DNA of 45,785 bases from Solirubrobacterales bacterium (GTDB taxonomy: Bacteria; Actinomycetota; Thermoleophilia; Solirubrobacterales; Solirubrobacteraceae), in assembly GCA_003138355.1 (NCBI GenBank), contig PLFX01000017.1:1-45785 (forward strand), given 5' to 3'. Positions 24,711-36,190 of the stretch are shown in pieces. Under the pieces are notes generated by a model. It saw only the letters and a program-made list of their open reading frames with translations, was not told where the DNA came from and made no database searches. The translations under genes and the position numbers were made by a program. Within the stretch, counting starts at the first letter, position 1; every line of letters begins with the position of its first letter.

Positions 24711-25883
24711 GGCTGCCTCCTGATCCCTCGTTTCGAGCTGACTGTAGCGATTGGCGGCGCTGCAGGAATCGCTGGACGGCGTCTCGCAATCGCCCCCCAG
24801 ACCAGCTCCACTCCGATCGGCGAAGTCTCCGGAGCAGCCGAAGCCTTCAGCGTACGCAAGGGCATGACGCTCAGTGAAGCGCTCGCTCGCTGCCCGGATC
24901 TCGAGCTCGTGAGCGCCGATCCAATAGCTGTCGCCGGCGCTTGGGAGCAGACGCTACGCACGCTCGAGCAGATCGGCGCAGCCGTCGAGTCAGCGCATCC
25001 GGGAACGGCCTACTTCGCGCTCGACGGGCTGCGCGGGATCCATGGTGGCAGCGACGAGCTCGTGCTCGCAGCCGCTCGGCGCTCGCTCGACCGGCCGGGC
25101 AAGCTCGCCGCCGCACCCACGCGCTTCTGCGCGCTTGCCGCGGCGCGCGCCGCGCGCGCTCGCCGCGCGCTGATCGTTCGCTCGAGCGCCCGCGAATACC
25201 TGGCTGGGACATCCGTCGCGCTGCTGGAAGCGCGCGAGCAAACGGCACCGCTGGTCGTCACGCTCGAGCGACTTGGGATCGCAACGCTCGGCCAGCTGGC
25301 AGCGCTCTCGCGCGCATCGGTCGCCGACCGCTTCGGAGTCCGCGGCATCGAAGCGCACCGCCTCGCCAGCGGCGAGGATGACCCGCCCCGGCCACGCCTG
25401 GTCACGGAGCCGCTGCGCGAGCGTTTCGAGCTGCCCGAGAGTGCGAGCGGGCCCGCGCTGGCATACGCCCTCGGCGTATTGATCGACCGCCTGCTTGCGC
25501 ACCCCGAGCGTCGTGGGCGCACGCTGCGCGCCGCAATGCTCAGCGCCCGGCTGTCGGGGGGCGGCAGCTGGCAGACCTCGGTCACCTTCCGCGAGCCCCT
25601 GGCAGATCCCGTGCGGATGCGCCTCGCGCTCACGCCTCGACTCGCGCTCCTGCCGGCGCCGGCCGAGGAGATCGAGCTCTACGCCGAGCGCTTCGGTGCG
25701 TCTTGCGGCGACCAGTACGCGCTCTTCGACAGGCCCACCCAACGTCGCCGTGCGCGCTTACGCGAAGCGATCGGGCAGCTGCGCATCGCAGCAGGCGCCG
25801 ACGGCGCACTGCGCGTCTGCTGGGCAGAGGTTGCTTCGCGCGTCCCGGAACGCCGCGCGATCCTGACGCCATTCGATCTATGA
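24705..25883 (+). CDS. imuB: ImuB-like Y-family polymerase homologue (inactive mutasome subunit)
   Basis: The 392-residue product has the DNA polymerase IV/ImuB fold. It begins MVGCLLIPRFELTVAIGG and continues with AFSVRKGMTLSEALARCPDL. TLEQIGAAVESAHPGTAYFA stands where active enzymes have their catalytic acidic residues; here no DMD or SxDE motif is present, as in ImuB. The helix-hairpin-helix region is LERLGIATLGQLAALSRASV followed by RFGVRGIEAHRLASGEDD. ImuB links DnaE2 to the beta clamp in damage-induced mutagenesis. ATG 24705 is chosen for the typical ImuB N-terminus; it lies in the LexA box, so the mRNA is probably leaderless. Its TGA overlaps the next ATG by 4 bases. Confidence 0.88.
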   Translation: MVGCLLIPRFELTVAIGGAAGIAGRRLAIAPQTSSTPIGEVSGAAEAFSVRKGMTLSEALARCPDLELVSADPIAVAGAWEQTLRTLEQIGAAVESAHPGTAYFALDGLRGIHGGSDELVLAAARRSLDRPGKLAAAPTRFCALAAARAARARRALIVRSSAREYLAGTSVALLEAREQTAPLVVTLERLGIATLGQLAALSRASVADRFGVRGIEAHRLASGEDDPPRPRLVTEPLRERFELPESASGPALAYALGVLIDRLLAHPERRGRTLRAAMLSARLSGGGSWQTSVTFREPLADPVRMRLALTPRLALLPAPAEEIELYAERFGASCGDQYALFDRPTQRRRARLREAIGQLRIAAGADGALRVCWAEVASRVPERRAILTPFDL

Positions 25884-26122
25884 GCGCTCCGCGTCGCTTT
25901 GCAACCGCGCGCGCGGCGCGCGTGCGGGCGACCGCCGCCGGCCGTCCGCTCGCCGTCGACGGTGAGCCGGTCGCACACGTGCGCGAATCGTGGCTCGTCG
26001 AGGATCGCTGGTGGACCGAGCAGCCACTTCGCCGCCGCTACTGGGAGCTCGTCGGCGAGTCCGGGCGCAACCTCGTCGTCTACCACGACCTCGCCAGCGG
26101 CGGCTGGCTGCGCCAGCGGTGA
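25880..26122 (+). CDS. Small protein between imuB and dnaE2 (DUF6504-like)
   Basis: The 80-residue basic protein is MSAPRRFATARAARVRATAA, followed by PLAVDGEPVAHVRESWLVED, RWWTEQPLRRRYWEL and VVYHDLASGGWLRQR. It resembles the small DUF6504-type domain (VREEWLVEDRWWT..P..R.Y) that accompanies imuB and dnaE2 in many actinobacteria, either as a separate gene or fused to ImuB. Its role is unknown; the aromatic and basic pattern would fit nucleic-acid or partner binding. It overlaps imuB by ATGA and lies 19 bases before dnaE2, so it is translated with them. No ImuA (RecA/SulA-like) gene is present, so this protein occupies the third slot of the cassette. Confidence 0.75.
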   Translation: MSAPRRFATARAARVRATAAGRPLAVDGEPVAHVRESWLVEDRWWTEQPLRRRYWELVGESGRNLVVYHDLASGGWLRQR

Positions 26123-26141
26123 GCCGCCCGGCATTGGCCCC

Positions 26142-29410
<3,269 letters not shown>

Positions 29411-29414
<4 letters not shown>

Positions 29415-30736
29415 AAGCCGTACTCGATTGGTTGCCGCGCGCGGTCGGACACGAGCAGCAGCAGCGCGAGCAGGACGAAGTTCATCACGACCGACGATCC
29501 GCCGTAGGCGACAAACGGAAGCGTCACCCCCGTCAGCGGGATCAGATCCGTGACGCCGCCGACGATCACGAAGACCTGTAGCGCGACGATGAACGCGAGA
29601 CCTGTCGCCAAGAGCTTCGAGAACGAGTCGCGCGCGAGAGTCGCGATCTTCAGACCGCGCGCGACGAAGAGCACGTACACGACGAGCAGGCCGGTAGCGC
29701 CGAGCAGGCCCGTTTCGTTGGTGATGACCGAGTAGATCATGTCGCTTTGGGGGATCGGCACGAGCGAAGGCGCGAGCGACTGGGCGAAACCGATGCCGAC
29801 GATCCCGCCGTCGGCCTGCGAGAAAAGGCCCTGCGCGAGCTGGAAGCTGCCACCGCCCGCGTGGTAGAGAGACGGCTCGAACGGGTGCTCCCAGTCCAGC
29901 ACGCGCGCGTAGATATGCGAGACGTGCGTCCCCAGGTAATAAGCGCCGGCCGCGAACAGGATGAGCCCCACGATCGGGAACGAGAGACGTCCCGTCGCGA
30001 CGTAGAGGATTGCCAGGAACGCGCCGAAGAACATCAGTGAGGTGCCGATCTCGCGCGTGACGAGCAGCATCGCCATCGCTGAGCCCCAGACGAGCAACAG
30101 CGGCCCGAACTGCTTCATCGGCGGCAGTGTGATGCCGAGGATCCGGTTGCCCGCCGTCACGAGCAGCTGACGGTTGTCGCGCAGGTAGGAGGCGAGGAAG
30201 ACGACGATCGCGATCTTCGCGAACTCCGATGGCTCGAACGAGAGCGAGCCGACGTGGACGCTGAGGTAGGCGCCGTTGACCTGCTGCCCGATCACGGGCA
30301 GGCGCGGGAGGAACAGCGCGACGACGCCGGCGATCGCGATCAGGTAGCGGTAGTTCTCGAGCTGCATGTAGCGACCATCGCGCAGCGCGACGATCGTCAC
30401 CGTGAAACAGACGAGACCGACCGCGAGCCACTCCCCCTGCTGACGGGCGACGCCGGCGTATGCGGACGCGCCGTTGATGCTGATCGCGTAGAGCTCGACG
30501 ATGCCGACGCTCGCGAGCACGGCGGCGAGCGGGAACAGATATGGATCGGCATGCGGCGTCACGCGGCGAATCACGATGTGGGTCGCGAGGCACAGCGCGA
30601 GGAAGGCGCCGCCGTAGGTCAGCGACGTGGCAGAGACCTTGTTCTGTGTCTGGATGAAGATCGCCGTGAAGCCGGCGGTGACGAGCAGCGCCGACGGGAT
30701 CAGCCCGAGCAGCTCCCGATTGCGCGGTCCCAGCAT
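29411..30736 (-). CDS. SEDS-family peptidoglycan glycosyltransferase (FtsW/RodA)
   Basis: The 441-residue membrane protein has about 10-12 helices and the SEDS signatures. LRDGRYMQLENYRYLIAIAG precedes GAYLSVHVGSLSFEPSEFAK, the F.P.E.AK motif. MAMLLVTREIGTSLMFFGAF carries the conserved acidic loop after TRE.G. IVGIGFAQ, IPQSDMIYSVITNETGLLG and LTGVTLPFVAYGGSS complete the set. These proteins polymerise lipid II for elongation or division together with a class B PBP. Gene context here (no pbp, no rodA partners) does not tell FtsW from RodA. The GGGAG seven bases before the ATG lies at the edge of the 164-bp palindromic element, so that element supplies its leader. Confidence 0.92.
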
Positions 30737-30738
30737 TT

Positions 30739-30902
30739 AGTGGCTCCCGCCGGAAATACTGTCGCACCGAGAGTCGTCACCGGCGGGTGGCTGGCGAGAA
30801 CGCAGGAGGCGTGGCGCAGCAGCGCTGCGCGAGCCGACGAGGACGAAGCCAGACGCCGCCGGGGGCGGCTCGAATGCAACCGTATTTCCGGCGGGGGCCA
30901 CT
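30739..30902. repeat. 164-bp palindromic (MITE-like) element
   Basis: The 28-base ends 30739-30766 and 30875-30902 are inverted copies with 25 of 28 matches (core CCCGCCGGAAATAC). Weaker pairing continues inward to a perfect 7-base inverted repeat (GCGCAGC/GCTGCGC) at 30814-30830. Flanks TTTAG (30736-30740) and CTTAG (30901-30905) look like a 5-bp target duplication, although these flanks slightly overlap the arms. No coding frame is evident inside. It fills the whole gap between the rnhA stop and the ftsW/rodA start. Confidence 0.7.
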
Positions 30903-31306
30903 TAGCCTCGCACCGCGTCCAGTGCCTCGTTGACGAGCGCATCGGCGCGGGCGTTCTGCTCGCGACGCACGCTGCGAATCGACCAACGCTCGAATCCCTG
31001 TAGCGCTGCCCGTGCCTCGCTGAACAGCGGAATCATCGCCGGATGCTTGACCTTGTAAGCGCCGTTGAGCTGCTTTGCGACGAGCTCCGAGTCGTTGATC
31101 AGCTCGACCTCGGTCGCCCCGAGCGCTTTCGCGCGCCGCAGCGCGAGCAGCACGGCGCGGTACTCCGCGACGTTGTTGGTGGCCTCGCCGAGCAACTCCG
31201 TCGCCTCGTCGAGCAGCTCACCGGTCTCACTCGCGATGCTCGCGGCGGCCGCCGCCGGCCCGGGATTCCCCCGCGCGCCGCCGTCGACGTGGATCACGAG
31301 CTTCAC
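30902..31306 (-). CDS. rnhA: RNase HI-like protein
   Basis: The 134-residue domain has the RNase H fold acidic set: Asp8 in HVDGGARGNPGPAAAAA, Glu in NNVAEYRAVLLALRRA, Asp in VELINDSELVAKQLNG and the final acidic site in REQNARADALVNEAL. It would cut RNA in RNA-DNA hybrids. The GARGNPGP form and short length match the actinobacterial RnhA type that is often fused to a phosphatase, but here it is single. The GTG start overlaps the preceding small gene by 4 bases (GTGA), making it the third gene of a three-gene coupled operon. Its TAA lies at the outer edge of the palindromic element. Confidence 0.9.
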   Translation of the reverse strand: MKLVIHVDGGARGNPGPAAAAASIASETGELLDEATELLGEATNNVAEYRAVLLALRRAKALGATEVELINDSELVAKQLNGAYKVKHPAMIPLFSEARAALQGFERWSIRSVRREQNARADALVNEALDAVRG

Positions 31307-31548
31307 GCAGCGTCGGCTGGCAGCTCGCCGCGCAGGGCGGGCAGGTCACCGCAAACGCGCCGGCGGCGCCGGTCGCGCACGATCCGCTTGTCGAGCGCAG
31401 GACGGTATGAGTGCTGCCCGCGGCGCTCGCTGAAGCGCCGATCGACAATCACCGCGATCTCCGGCTCCTGCGCGTAGTAGCTACGCAGCCGCTCGAACAG
31501 CTCCCCCTCGAGCTCCCGTGGAACGACGCAGTAGTACATCGCGCTCAC
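31303..31548 (-). CDS. Small basic hypothetical protein in rnhA operon
   Basis: This is an 81-residue protein: MYYCVVPRELEGELFERLRS, then QEPEIAVIVDRRFSERRG and the very basic KRIVRDRRRRRV. The pattern of VVP.EL...L...Y...P...VIVDRR..ERR occurs in small proteins of related actinobacteria without assigned function; I recognise the pattern but not a named family. The DRR..ERR and DRRRRR segments could bind nucleic acid. The GTG start overlaps the zinc-ribbon gene (GTGA) and its stop overlaps rnhA (GTGA), so the three are translated as a unit. An internal ATG nine bases in is an alternative start. Confidence 0.72.
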   Translation of the reverse strand: MSAMYYCVVPRELEGELFERLRSYYAQEPEIAVIVDRRFSERRGQHSYRPALDKRIVRDRRRRRVCGDLPALRGELPADAA

Positions 31549-32177
31549 CTTAGCGCGAGCCTGCCGGCCTCGTCAGCACTGACGTTTGCCGGCGGAAGCT
31601 CGCGACCAAGCTCGTCGTGCTCGTATCCCTGCCCGCTCTGACGGACGACTCCATTTTCGAAGTCCACCTCGAACCGGTACCAGCGCAGCTCCCACACGAC
31701 GGTGATCTCGACGAGCGGATCGCCCCCGAGCGCACGCGCGTGCACATTCGGTGCTCCGAGCGAGTGCAGCACCCCCGCGATGGTCCTTGCGTGCTCGCTG
31801 GCGTTGAACATCCCGAGCGCGCGCGCGATCTGTGCATCCGCAGCGCTCGGCACGGCTTGAACGTGATGCGGGAGGTCATCGACCACCGCCGCTTGCGCGC
31901 TCGCGGACTCCCTCGCGACCTCGCTTGCGCGCCGCGTCCGCAGGCGCGCGACCAGCGAGCGCGCCCGCTCGGCGTGAGCCGCCGGCGCGCTCTCCGCGAG
32001 GTGCGTCCCCTCGCGCAGCCAGCCCTGCCGATGCGCCCGTCCCGTGCACAGGTCGCAGACCATGTGCACCGTCTGGCCGTCATAGAACCGGACCGGATAC
32101 TCCCCCCGCAACAGGCTGCGCTGGCAGATGTCGCACGCCACGGGCTCCCAGCGCAACTTCAACTCACGCGTCGCCAC
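31545..32177 (-). CDS. Zinc-ribbon protein of unknown function
   Basis: The 210-residue protein begins with a treble-clef or zinc-ribbon module: ACDICQRSLLRGEYPVRFYD then VHMVCDLCTGRAHRQGW, four cysteines in two CxxC knuckles (about residues 15-18 and 41-44). A charged linker follows, and then a C-terminal alpha/beta domain (about 120-205) with ALGMFNASEHARTIAGVLHS, PLVEITVVWELRWYRFEVDF and VVRQSGQGYEHDEL. I recognise no named family. It heads the operon with the small basic protein and rnhA. Its GTG is preceded by TAGGGT six bases upstream, so the operon mRNA is probably leaderless. The neighbours suggest a link to nucleic-acid metabolism, but that is inference. Confidence 0.78.
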   Translation of the reverse strand: MATRELKLRWEPVACDICQRSLLRGEYPVRFYDGQTVHMVCDLCTGRAHRQGWLREGTHLAESAPAAHAERARSLVARLRTRRASEVARESASAQAAVVDDLPHHVQAVPSAADAQIARALGMFNASEHARTIAGVLHSLGAPNVHARALGGDPLVEITVVWELRWYRFEVDFENGVVRQSGQGYEHDELGRELPPANVSADEAGRLALR

Positions 32178-32183
32178 TCCCCC

Positions 32184-32189
32184 ACCCTA
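32184..32189 (-). promoter_or_regulatory. -10 hexamer TAGGGT six bases before GTG 32177
   Basis: TAGGGT-N6-GTG on the minus strand, at the same spacing as before several other genes here, predicts a leaderless start for the zinc ribbon-small protein-rnhA operon. Confidence 0.45.
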
Positions 32190-32241
32190 TCTCGAAAATT
32201 CGCGGCCGCCAGCAGAGTCGGGCGCGCGAAGCCGGTGAGCC

Positions 32242-34314
32242 CTACCCGGCCGGGACCGCAGCCTCTTGCGCGGCAGCCTCCAGCACTTTTGACACGAGGT
32301 GGCTCGGAACTTCCTCGTAGCGCAAGAACTCCATCGTGTAGTCGCCTTGTCCCCCCGTCAATGAGCGCAGCTCGGGCGCGTATCCGAGCAGCTCCGCCAT
32401 CGGCACCTCGGCCTTCACCTCCGTCATCGTGCCGGCCGGCTCCATCCCCTGCGGGCGCCCGCGACGCGAGTTGAGATCGCCGATCACATCGCCGACGCTC
32501 TCCTCCGGGATCGACAGCGTCACGAGCATGACGGGCTCGAGCAGCACGGGGTTGGCCTGCTCGAGCGCCTGCTTGACCGCGAGCGAGCCGGCGAGCTTGA
32601 AGGCGAGCTCCGAGGAGTCGACGGTGTGGAAAGAGCCGTCGAACAGCCTGACGCGAACGTCCTTGACCGGGTAGCCGGCGAGCACGCCGTGGTCGAGCGC
32701 TTCACGCGCTCCCTTCTCGACCGCCGGGATGAACGAGCGCGGAATCGCGCCGCCCTTGATCACATCGACGAACTCGAAGCCGGCGCCGGGCTCGAGCGGC
32801 TCGATCTCCAGATGACAGTCCCCGAACTGGCCGCGACCGCCCGACTGCTTCTTGTGCCGGCCGTGGGCCTTCGCCGAGCGGCGGATCGTCTCCATGTACG
32901 GGACGCGCGGCGGCTTGAGCGTCACTTCGGCGCCGAAGCGCGAGCGCAGGCGATCGACGATCACCTCGACGTGGATCTGCGACAGGCCGGCGACAATCTG
33001 CTCGCCCGTCTGGGGATCGCGGTGCAGGTCGATCGTCGGGTCCTCCTCCTGCAGACGGCGCAGCGCGGTGAAGACCTTGTCCTCGTCGCCCTTGTTCTTC
33101 GGCTCGATGGCGAAGGCCATGACGGGCGCCGGCAGGGCGTCGGCGGGCATCCTGATCGGCTCATCGCGCGCCGCCAGCCAGTCCCCGGCGCGAGTCTCCT
33201 TGAGCTTCGCCACGGCGCCGATGTCGCCGGCGCCAAGCTCCTCGACGGCTGTGGTGCCCTTGCCGTTGGATACGGCAAGCTGACCGATCCGCTCCTTCTG
33301 GTGGGTGCGCGTGTTGAGCAGTTGCGTGTCGTGGCGCATGACGCCCTGATAGACGCGGAACATGTTTATCCGGCCGGCGTAGGGGTCGGCACGCGTCTTG
33401 AACACGTACGCGAAGAGCTCCTTGGACTCATCCGGCTCGAGCGTCACTTCATCGGTCTCGAACGCGCCGTGCTCGACAGGCGAGGGCAGGTCTTCGACGA
33501 TTGCATCGAGCAGGCGGTTGGTGCCGAGGTTGCGGATCGCGACGCCGCAGACCACGGGGAAGATCGAGCCGTGGTTGGTGCCTCGCCGCAGCGCATCGAC
33601 GATCTCCTCGTGCGATATCTCGCTGCCCTCGAGGTAGCGCTCCATCAGCTCGTCGGAAACCTCGGCGACCTCGTCCATCAACTTCTCGCGGTACTCCTCG
33701 GCGCGCGGACGCGCTTCGTCGGGGATCGGGACCTCGGTTGCGTTCCCGCGCGTGGCCTGCGGATACGCGTAGGCGCGCATATCGACCAGGTCGATGAGGC
33801 CCGAGATCTCGTGCTCGCTGCCAATCGGGATCTCGGTCGCGACAACGTGCTGGCCGAACGCGGCCTTCAGCGAGTCGAGCGTGCGAAAGAAGTCGGCACG
33901 TTCGCGGTCGAGCATGTTCACGTACAGCAGGCGCGCGATGTCGTGCTGCGCGGCAACCTTCCAAAGGCGACTCGTAGTGATTTCGACTCCCATCACCGCA
34001 TTCACTACGAAGACCGCCGATTCGCACACGCGCAGCGCCCCGAGCGCGTCGGCAACGAAGCTCGGCTCGCCCGGCGCGTCGATCACGTTCACCTTGCGCC
34101 CTGCCCACTCGAACGACGCGAGCGACGCGGAGATCGACATCTGGCGCGCCTGCTCGTCGGGATCGATGTCCGAAGCCGTGCTGCCGTCGCCGACGCTCCC
34201 GAGACGCGCCAGGACCCCGGCCTCGAACAGCAGCGCCTCGTTCAGCGAGGTCTTGCCGGAGCCGCGGTGACCGACCAGCGCGACGTTTCGGATTCCTTCC
34301 GCGTGGTGACGCAT
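32242..34314 (-). CDS. EF-G-like translational GTPase (FusA2 type)
   Basis: The 690-residue protein spans all five EF-G domains: G domain (about 8-280), domain II (about 300-390), domains III-V ending in the EF-G C-terminal fold (GYAPELRSLTGGQGDYTMEF). G1 is GHRGSGKT (15-22). G3 is DAPGEPSF, where canonical EF-G has DTPGHVDF, so the catalytic His is Glu. G4 is NMLDRE instead of NKxDRE. These changes mark the EF-G-2/FusA2 branch, not the housekeeping elongation factor; such paralogues have weak GTPase or special translation roles. It stands alone with AGGAG seven bases before the ATG. The true fusA is not in this window. Confidence 0.88.
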   Translation of the reverse strand: MRHHAEGIRNVALVGHRGSGKTSLNEALLFEAGVLARLGSVGDGSTASDIDPDEQARQMSISASLASFEWAGRKVNVIDAPGEPSFVADALGALRVCESAVFVVNAVMGVEITTSRLWKVAAQHDIARLLYVNMLDRERADFFRTLDSLKAAFGQHVVATEIPIGSEHEISGLIDLVDMRAYAYPQATRGNATEVPIPDEARPRAEEYREKLMDEVAEVSDELMERYLEGSEISHEEIVDALRRGTNHGSIFPVVCGVAIRNLGTNRLLDAIVEDLPSPVEHGAFETDEVTLEPDESKELFAYVFKTRADPYAGRINMFRVYQGVMRHDTQLLNTRTHQKERIGQLAVSNGKGTTAVEELGAGDIGAVAKLKETRAGDWLAARDEPIRMPADALPAPVMAFAIEPKNKGDEDKVFTALRRLQEEDPTIDLHRDPQTGEQIVAGLSQIHVEVIVDRLRSRFGAEVTLKPPRVPYMETIRRSAKAHGRHKKQSGGRGQFGDCHLEIEPLEPGAGFEFVDVIKGGAIPRSFIPAVEKGAREALDHGVLAGYPVKDVRVRLFDGSFHTVDSSELAFKLAGSLAVKQALEQANPVLLEPVMLVTLSIPEESVGDVIGDLNSRRGRPQGMEPAGTMTEVKAEVPMAELLGYAPELRSLTGGQGDYTMEFLRYEEVPSHLVSKVLEAAAQEAAVPAG

Positions 34315-34375
34315 GCCTGTTCTCCTCTCTACGCTCCGCGCACCTTAGCGCGAAACGCCGGCCCGCCGAGAGCGT

Positions 34376-35152
34376 TCAGCGGAACTGTGAGAAGCTGCCG
34401 CGCAGGCCGAGAACGGCCTTCGTGTGGAGCTGGGACACCCGCGACTCACTGACCCTGAGCACCTCGCCGATCTCGCGCAGCGTCAGGTTCTCGTAGTAGT
34501 AGAGCGCGATCACGAGCTTCTCCCGCTCGGGCAGCCGGTCCACAGCTTCAGCGACCCGGTCGCGCAATTCGTTCTGATCGACAATGCGCTCCGGATCGAC
34601 CGCGCCCGGGTCGCGCAGCGTGTCGAGCAGCGAGATCGAGTCTCCGCTCGAGTCCGACGAGCTCCACAGCTCGTCGAGGGCGCTGATCGACGTGTTCGCG
34701 ATCTCCAGCAGCGCGTCGCGGAAATCCTCGATCGACAGCTCGAGCTCGGCCGCGAGCTCCTCCTCGGTCGGTGCGCGCTGAAGCTTGGCCTCGAGCTTGA
34801 CGTGGGCGCGCTCGATCTGACGCGCACGGGCCCTGACCGACCGCGGAACCCAGTCCAGTGCCCGCAGCTCGTCGAGGATCGCACCCTTGATGCGCGTGAT
34901 CGCGTAGGTCTCGAAGCGGACGTCGCGGCTCGTGTCGAAACGCTCGATCGCCGCGATCAGGCCGCCAAGACCGTAGGAGATGAGGTCCGCCTCGTCGATG
35001 TGGGCCGGCAGTCCGGCGCCCATCCGCCCGGCCACGTACTTGACGAGCGGCGAGTACGCGACGACGAGGCGTTCGCGGGCGCGCTGGTCCCCGTCGGTCT
35101 TGTATCGCCGCCACAGATCGCGGAGCTCGACCGCTTTCACGTTCGACTGCAC
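34376..35152 (-). CDS. whiG: Sigma factor of the FliA/WhiG (sigma-28) family
   Basis: The 258-residue protein has regions 1.2-2 (LVVAYSPLVKYVAGRMGAGL, DEADLISYGLGGLIAAIERF, RFETYAITRIKGAILDELRA, LDWVPRSVRARARQIERA), region 3 (APTEEELAAELELSIEDFRD) and region 4 (LPEREKLVIALYYYENLTLR, EIGEVLRVSESRVSQLHTKA). The LDWVPRSVR stretch and the length are diagnostic of FliA/WhiG. In Streptomyces WhiG controls sporulation; FliA controls flagella and chemotaxis. No flagellar gene is here. It follows xerC by 15 bases, the order known around whiG in other actinobacteria. A TAAA-N15-GCCGA promoter, the type this family reads, stands upstream of the TasA-like operon at 43.8 kb. Confidence 0.92.
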   Translation of the reverse strand: MQSNVKAVELRDLWRRYKTDGDQRARERLVVAYSPLVKYVAGRMGAGLPAHIDEADLISYGLGGLIAAIERFDTSRDVRFETYAITRIKGAILDELRALDWVPRSVRARARQIERAHVKLEAKLQRAPTEEELAAELELSIEDFRDALLEIANTSISALDELWSSSDSSGDSISLLDTLRDPGAVDPERIVDQNELRDRVAEAVDRLPEREKLVIALYYYENLTLREIGEVLRVSESRVSQLHTKAVLGLRGSFSQFR

Positions 35153-35167
35153 GGATGCTCCAGCGCC

Positions 35168-36091
35168 TTAGGCTCGCGGATGACTGCTCGTGTAAGCCCG
35201 CTTCAAGCGGCCCGACTCTACCCGAGTGTAAACCTGAGTTGTGGAGATGCTCGAGTGGCCGAGCATCTCCTGAATCGCGCGCAGGTCGCCGCCGCCGTCA
35301 AGCAGGTGCGTGGCGAAGGAGTGGCGCAGCACGTGCGGGTGAACCGTGCCGCCCAACCCCGCACGAAGCGAGCAGGCGCGCAGCCTCCGGCGCACATCCG
35401 AGGTCGACAGGCGGCGGCCGGTCTTCGAGAGGAAGAGCGCCTCCTCCGCCGGATCGCCAGCCAGCGCGTGGCGACCGCGGTCGACGTAGCGGGAGATCGC
35501 AGCGAGAGCCGGTTCGCCCACCGGGACAAAGCGCGTCTTGCCTCCCTTGCCCTCGACGCGGACGCGCTCCCCATCGAAGTCGATCGCGCCGACACTCACG
35601 TCGACAAGCTCCTCGGCGCGCAAGCCGGATGCGTAGGCAAGCTCGAACATCGCGCGGTCGCGCAGCTCGAGCGGCGTCGCAGCGGAGATCGCGTCGAGCA
35701 AAGTGCCGAGCTGCGCGCTGGTCAGCACATGCGGCAGCGTGCGCGGGCGCTTGGGCAGCGTCATCAGCTCGGCCGGGCTTTGATCGATCTCGCCTCGCTC
35801 GCGCAGCACCCGGTAGAGCGCGCGCAGTGAGGCGATCTTGCGCGCAAGCGAGCTGGCTTTCAGCGACGCCTGAGAGAGCGACGCGGCGTAACGACGCAGG
35901 TCCCGCACGTCGACCGCTGTCGGCTCGAGGGTGCGCCCGGAGCACCACTGCGCGAACTGCTCGACGTCGGCACCGTAGGCCCGCCGCGTCTTCTCCGCGG
36001 CGGCGCGTCCGCGCAGGTCGTCGTCGAGCACGCGCAGCGCACGTGTCCAGGCCTCCGATAGCTCGATCGCCTCCGCGGCAGCTCCTCGCAT
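35168..36091 (-). CDS. xerC: Tyrosine recombinase XerC/XerD
   Basis: The 307-residue product has the XerC/D length and all active residues: Arg158 in YASGLRAEEL, Lys in EGKGGKTR (182-185), His253 and Arg256 in HPHVLRHSFATHLL, His279 in LGHSSISTTQVY and Tyr288 as nucleophile. The N-terminal SAM-like core-binding domain has EKTRRAYGADVEQFAQW. It would resolve chromosome dimers at dif or act with a partner Xer protein. ATG 36091 gives a normal length; frames further upstream read through the dehydratase promoter region. It is followed by whiG at 15 bases, as in the conserved dprA-xerC-whiG neighbourhood, but no dprA precedes it. Confidence 0.92.
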   Translation of the reverse strand: MRGAAAEAIELSEAWTRALRVLDDDLRGRAAAEKTRRAYGADVEQFAQWCSGRTLEPTAVDVRDLRRYAASLSQASLKASSLARKIASLRALYRVLRERGEIDQSPAELMTLPKRPRTLPHVLTSAQLGTLLDAISAATPLELRDRAMFELAYASGLRAEELVDVSVGAIDFDGERVRVEGKGGKTRFVPVGEPALAAISRYVDRGRHALAGDPAEEALFLSKTGRRLSTSDVRRRLRACSLRAGLGGTVHPHVLRHSFATHLLDGGGDLRAIQEMLGHSSISTTQVYTRVESGRLKRAYTSSHPRA

Positions 36092-36184
36092 CGCTTCTAG
36101 GTTCGGCGCGCGTGACGCGGCGCCTGCCCCAGTCGTAGATCGCTGTCGGGTGACGGCGCCTGCAACGCCTGTCGCCTCGCTACC

Positions 36185-36190
36185 TAGAAT
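36185..36190 (+). promoter_or_regulatory. -10 hexamer TAGAAT overlapping the dehydratase ATG
   Basis: TAGAAT (five of six bases of TATAAT) overlaps the annotated ATG 36189 and stands seven bases before an in-frame CTG (36198). If it is used, transcription would begin after the ATG and translation would have to start at CTG. An upstream promoter would restore the ATG. Confidence 0.35.
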
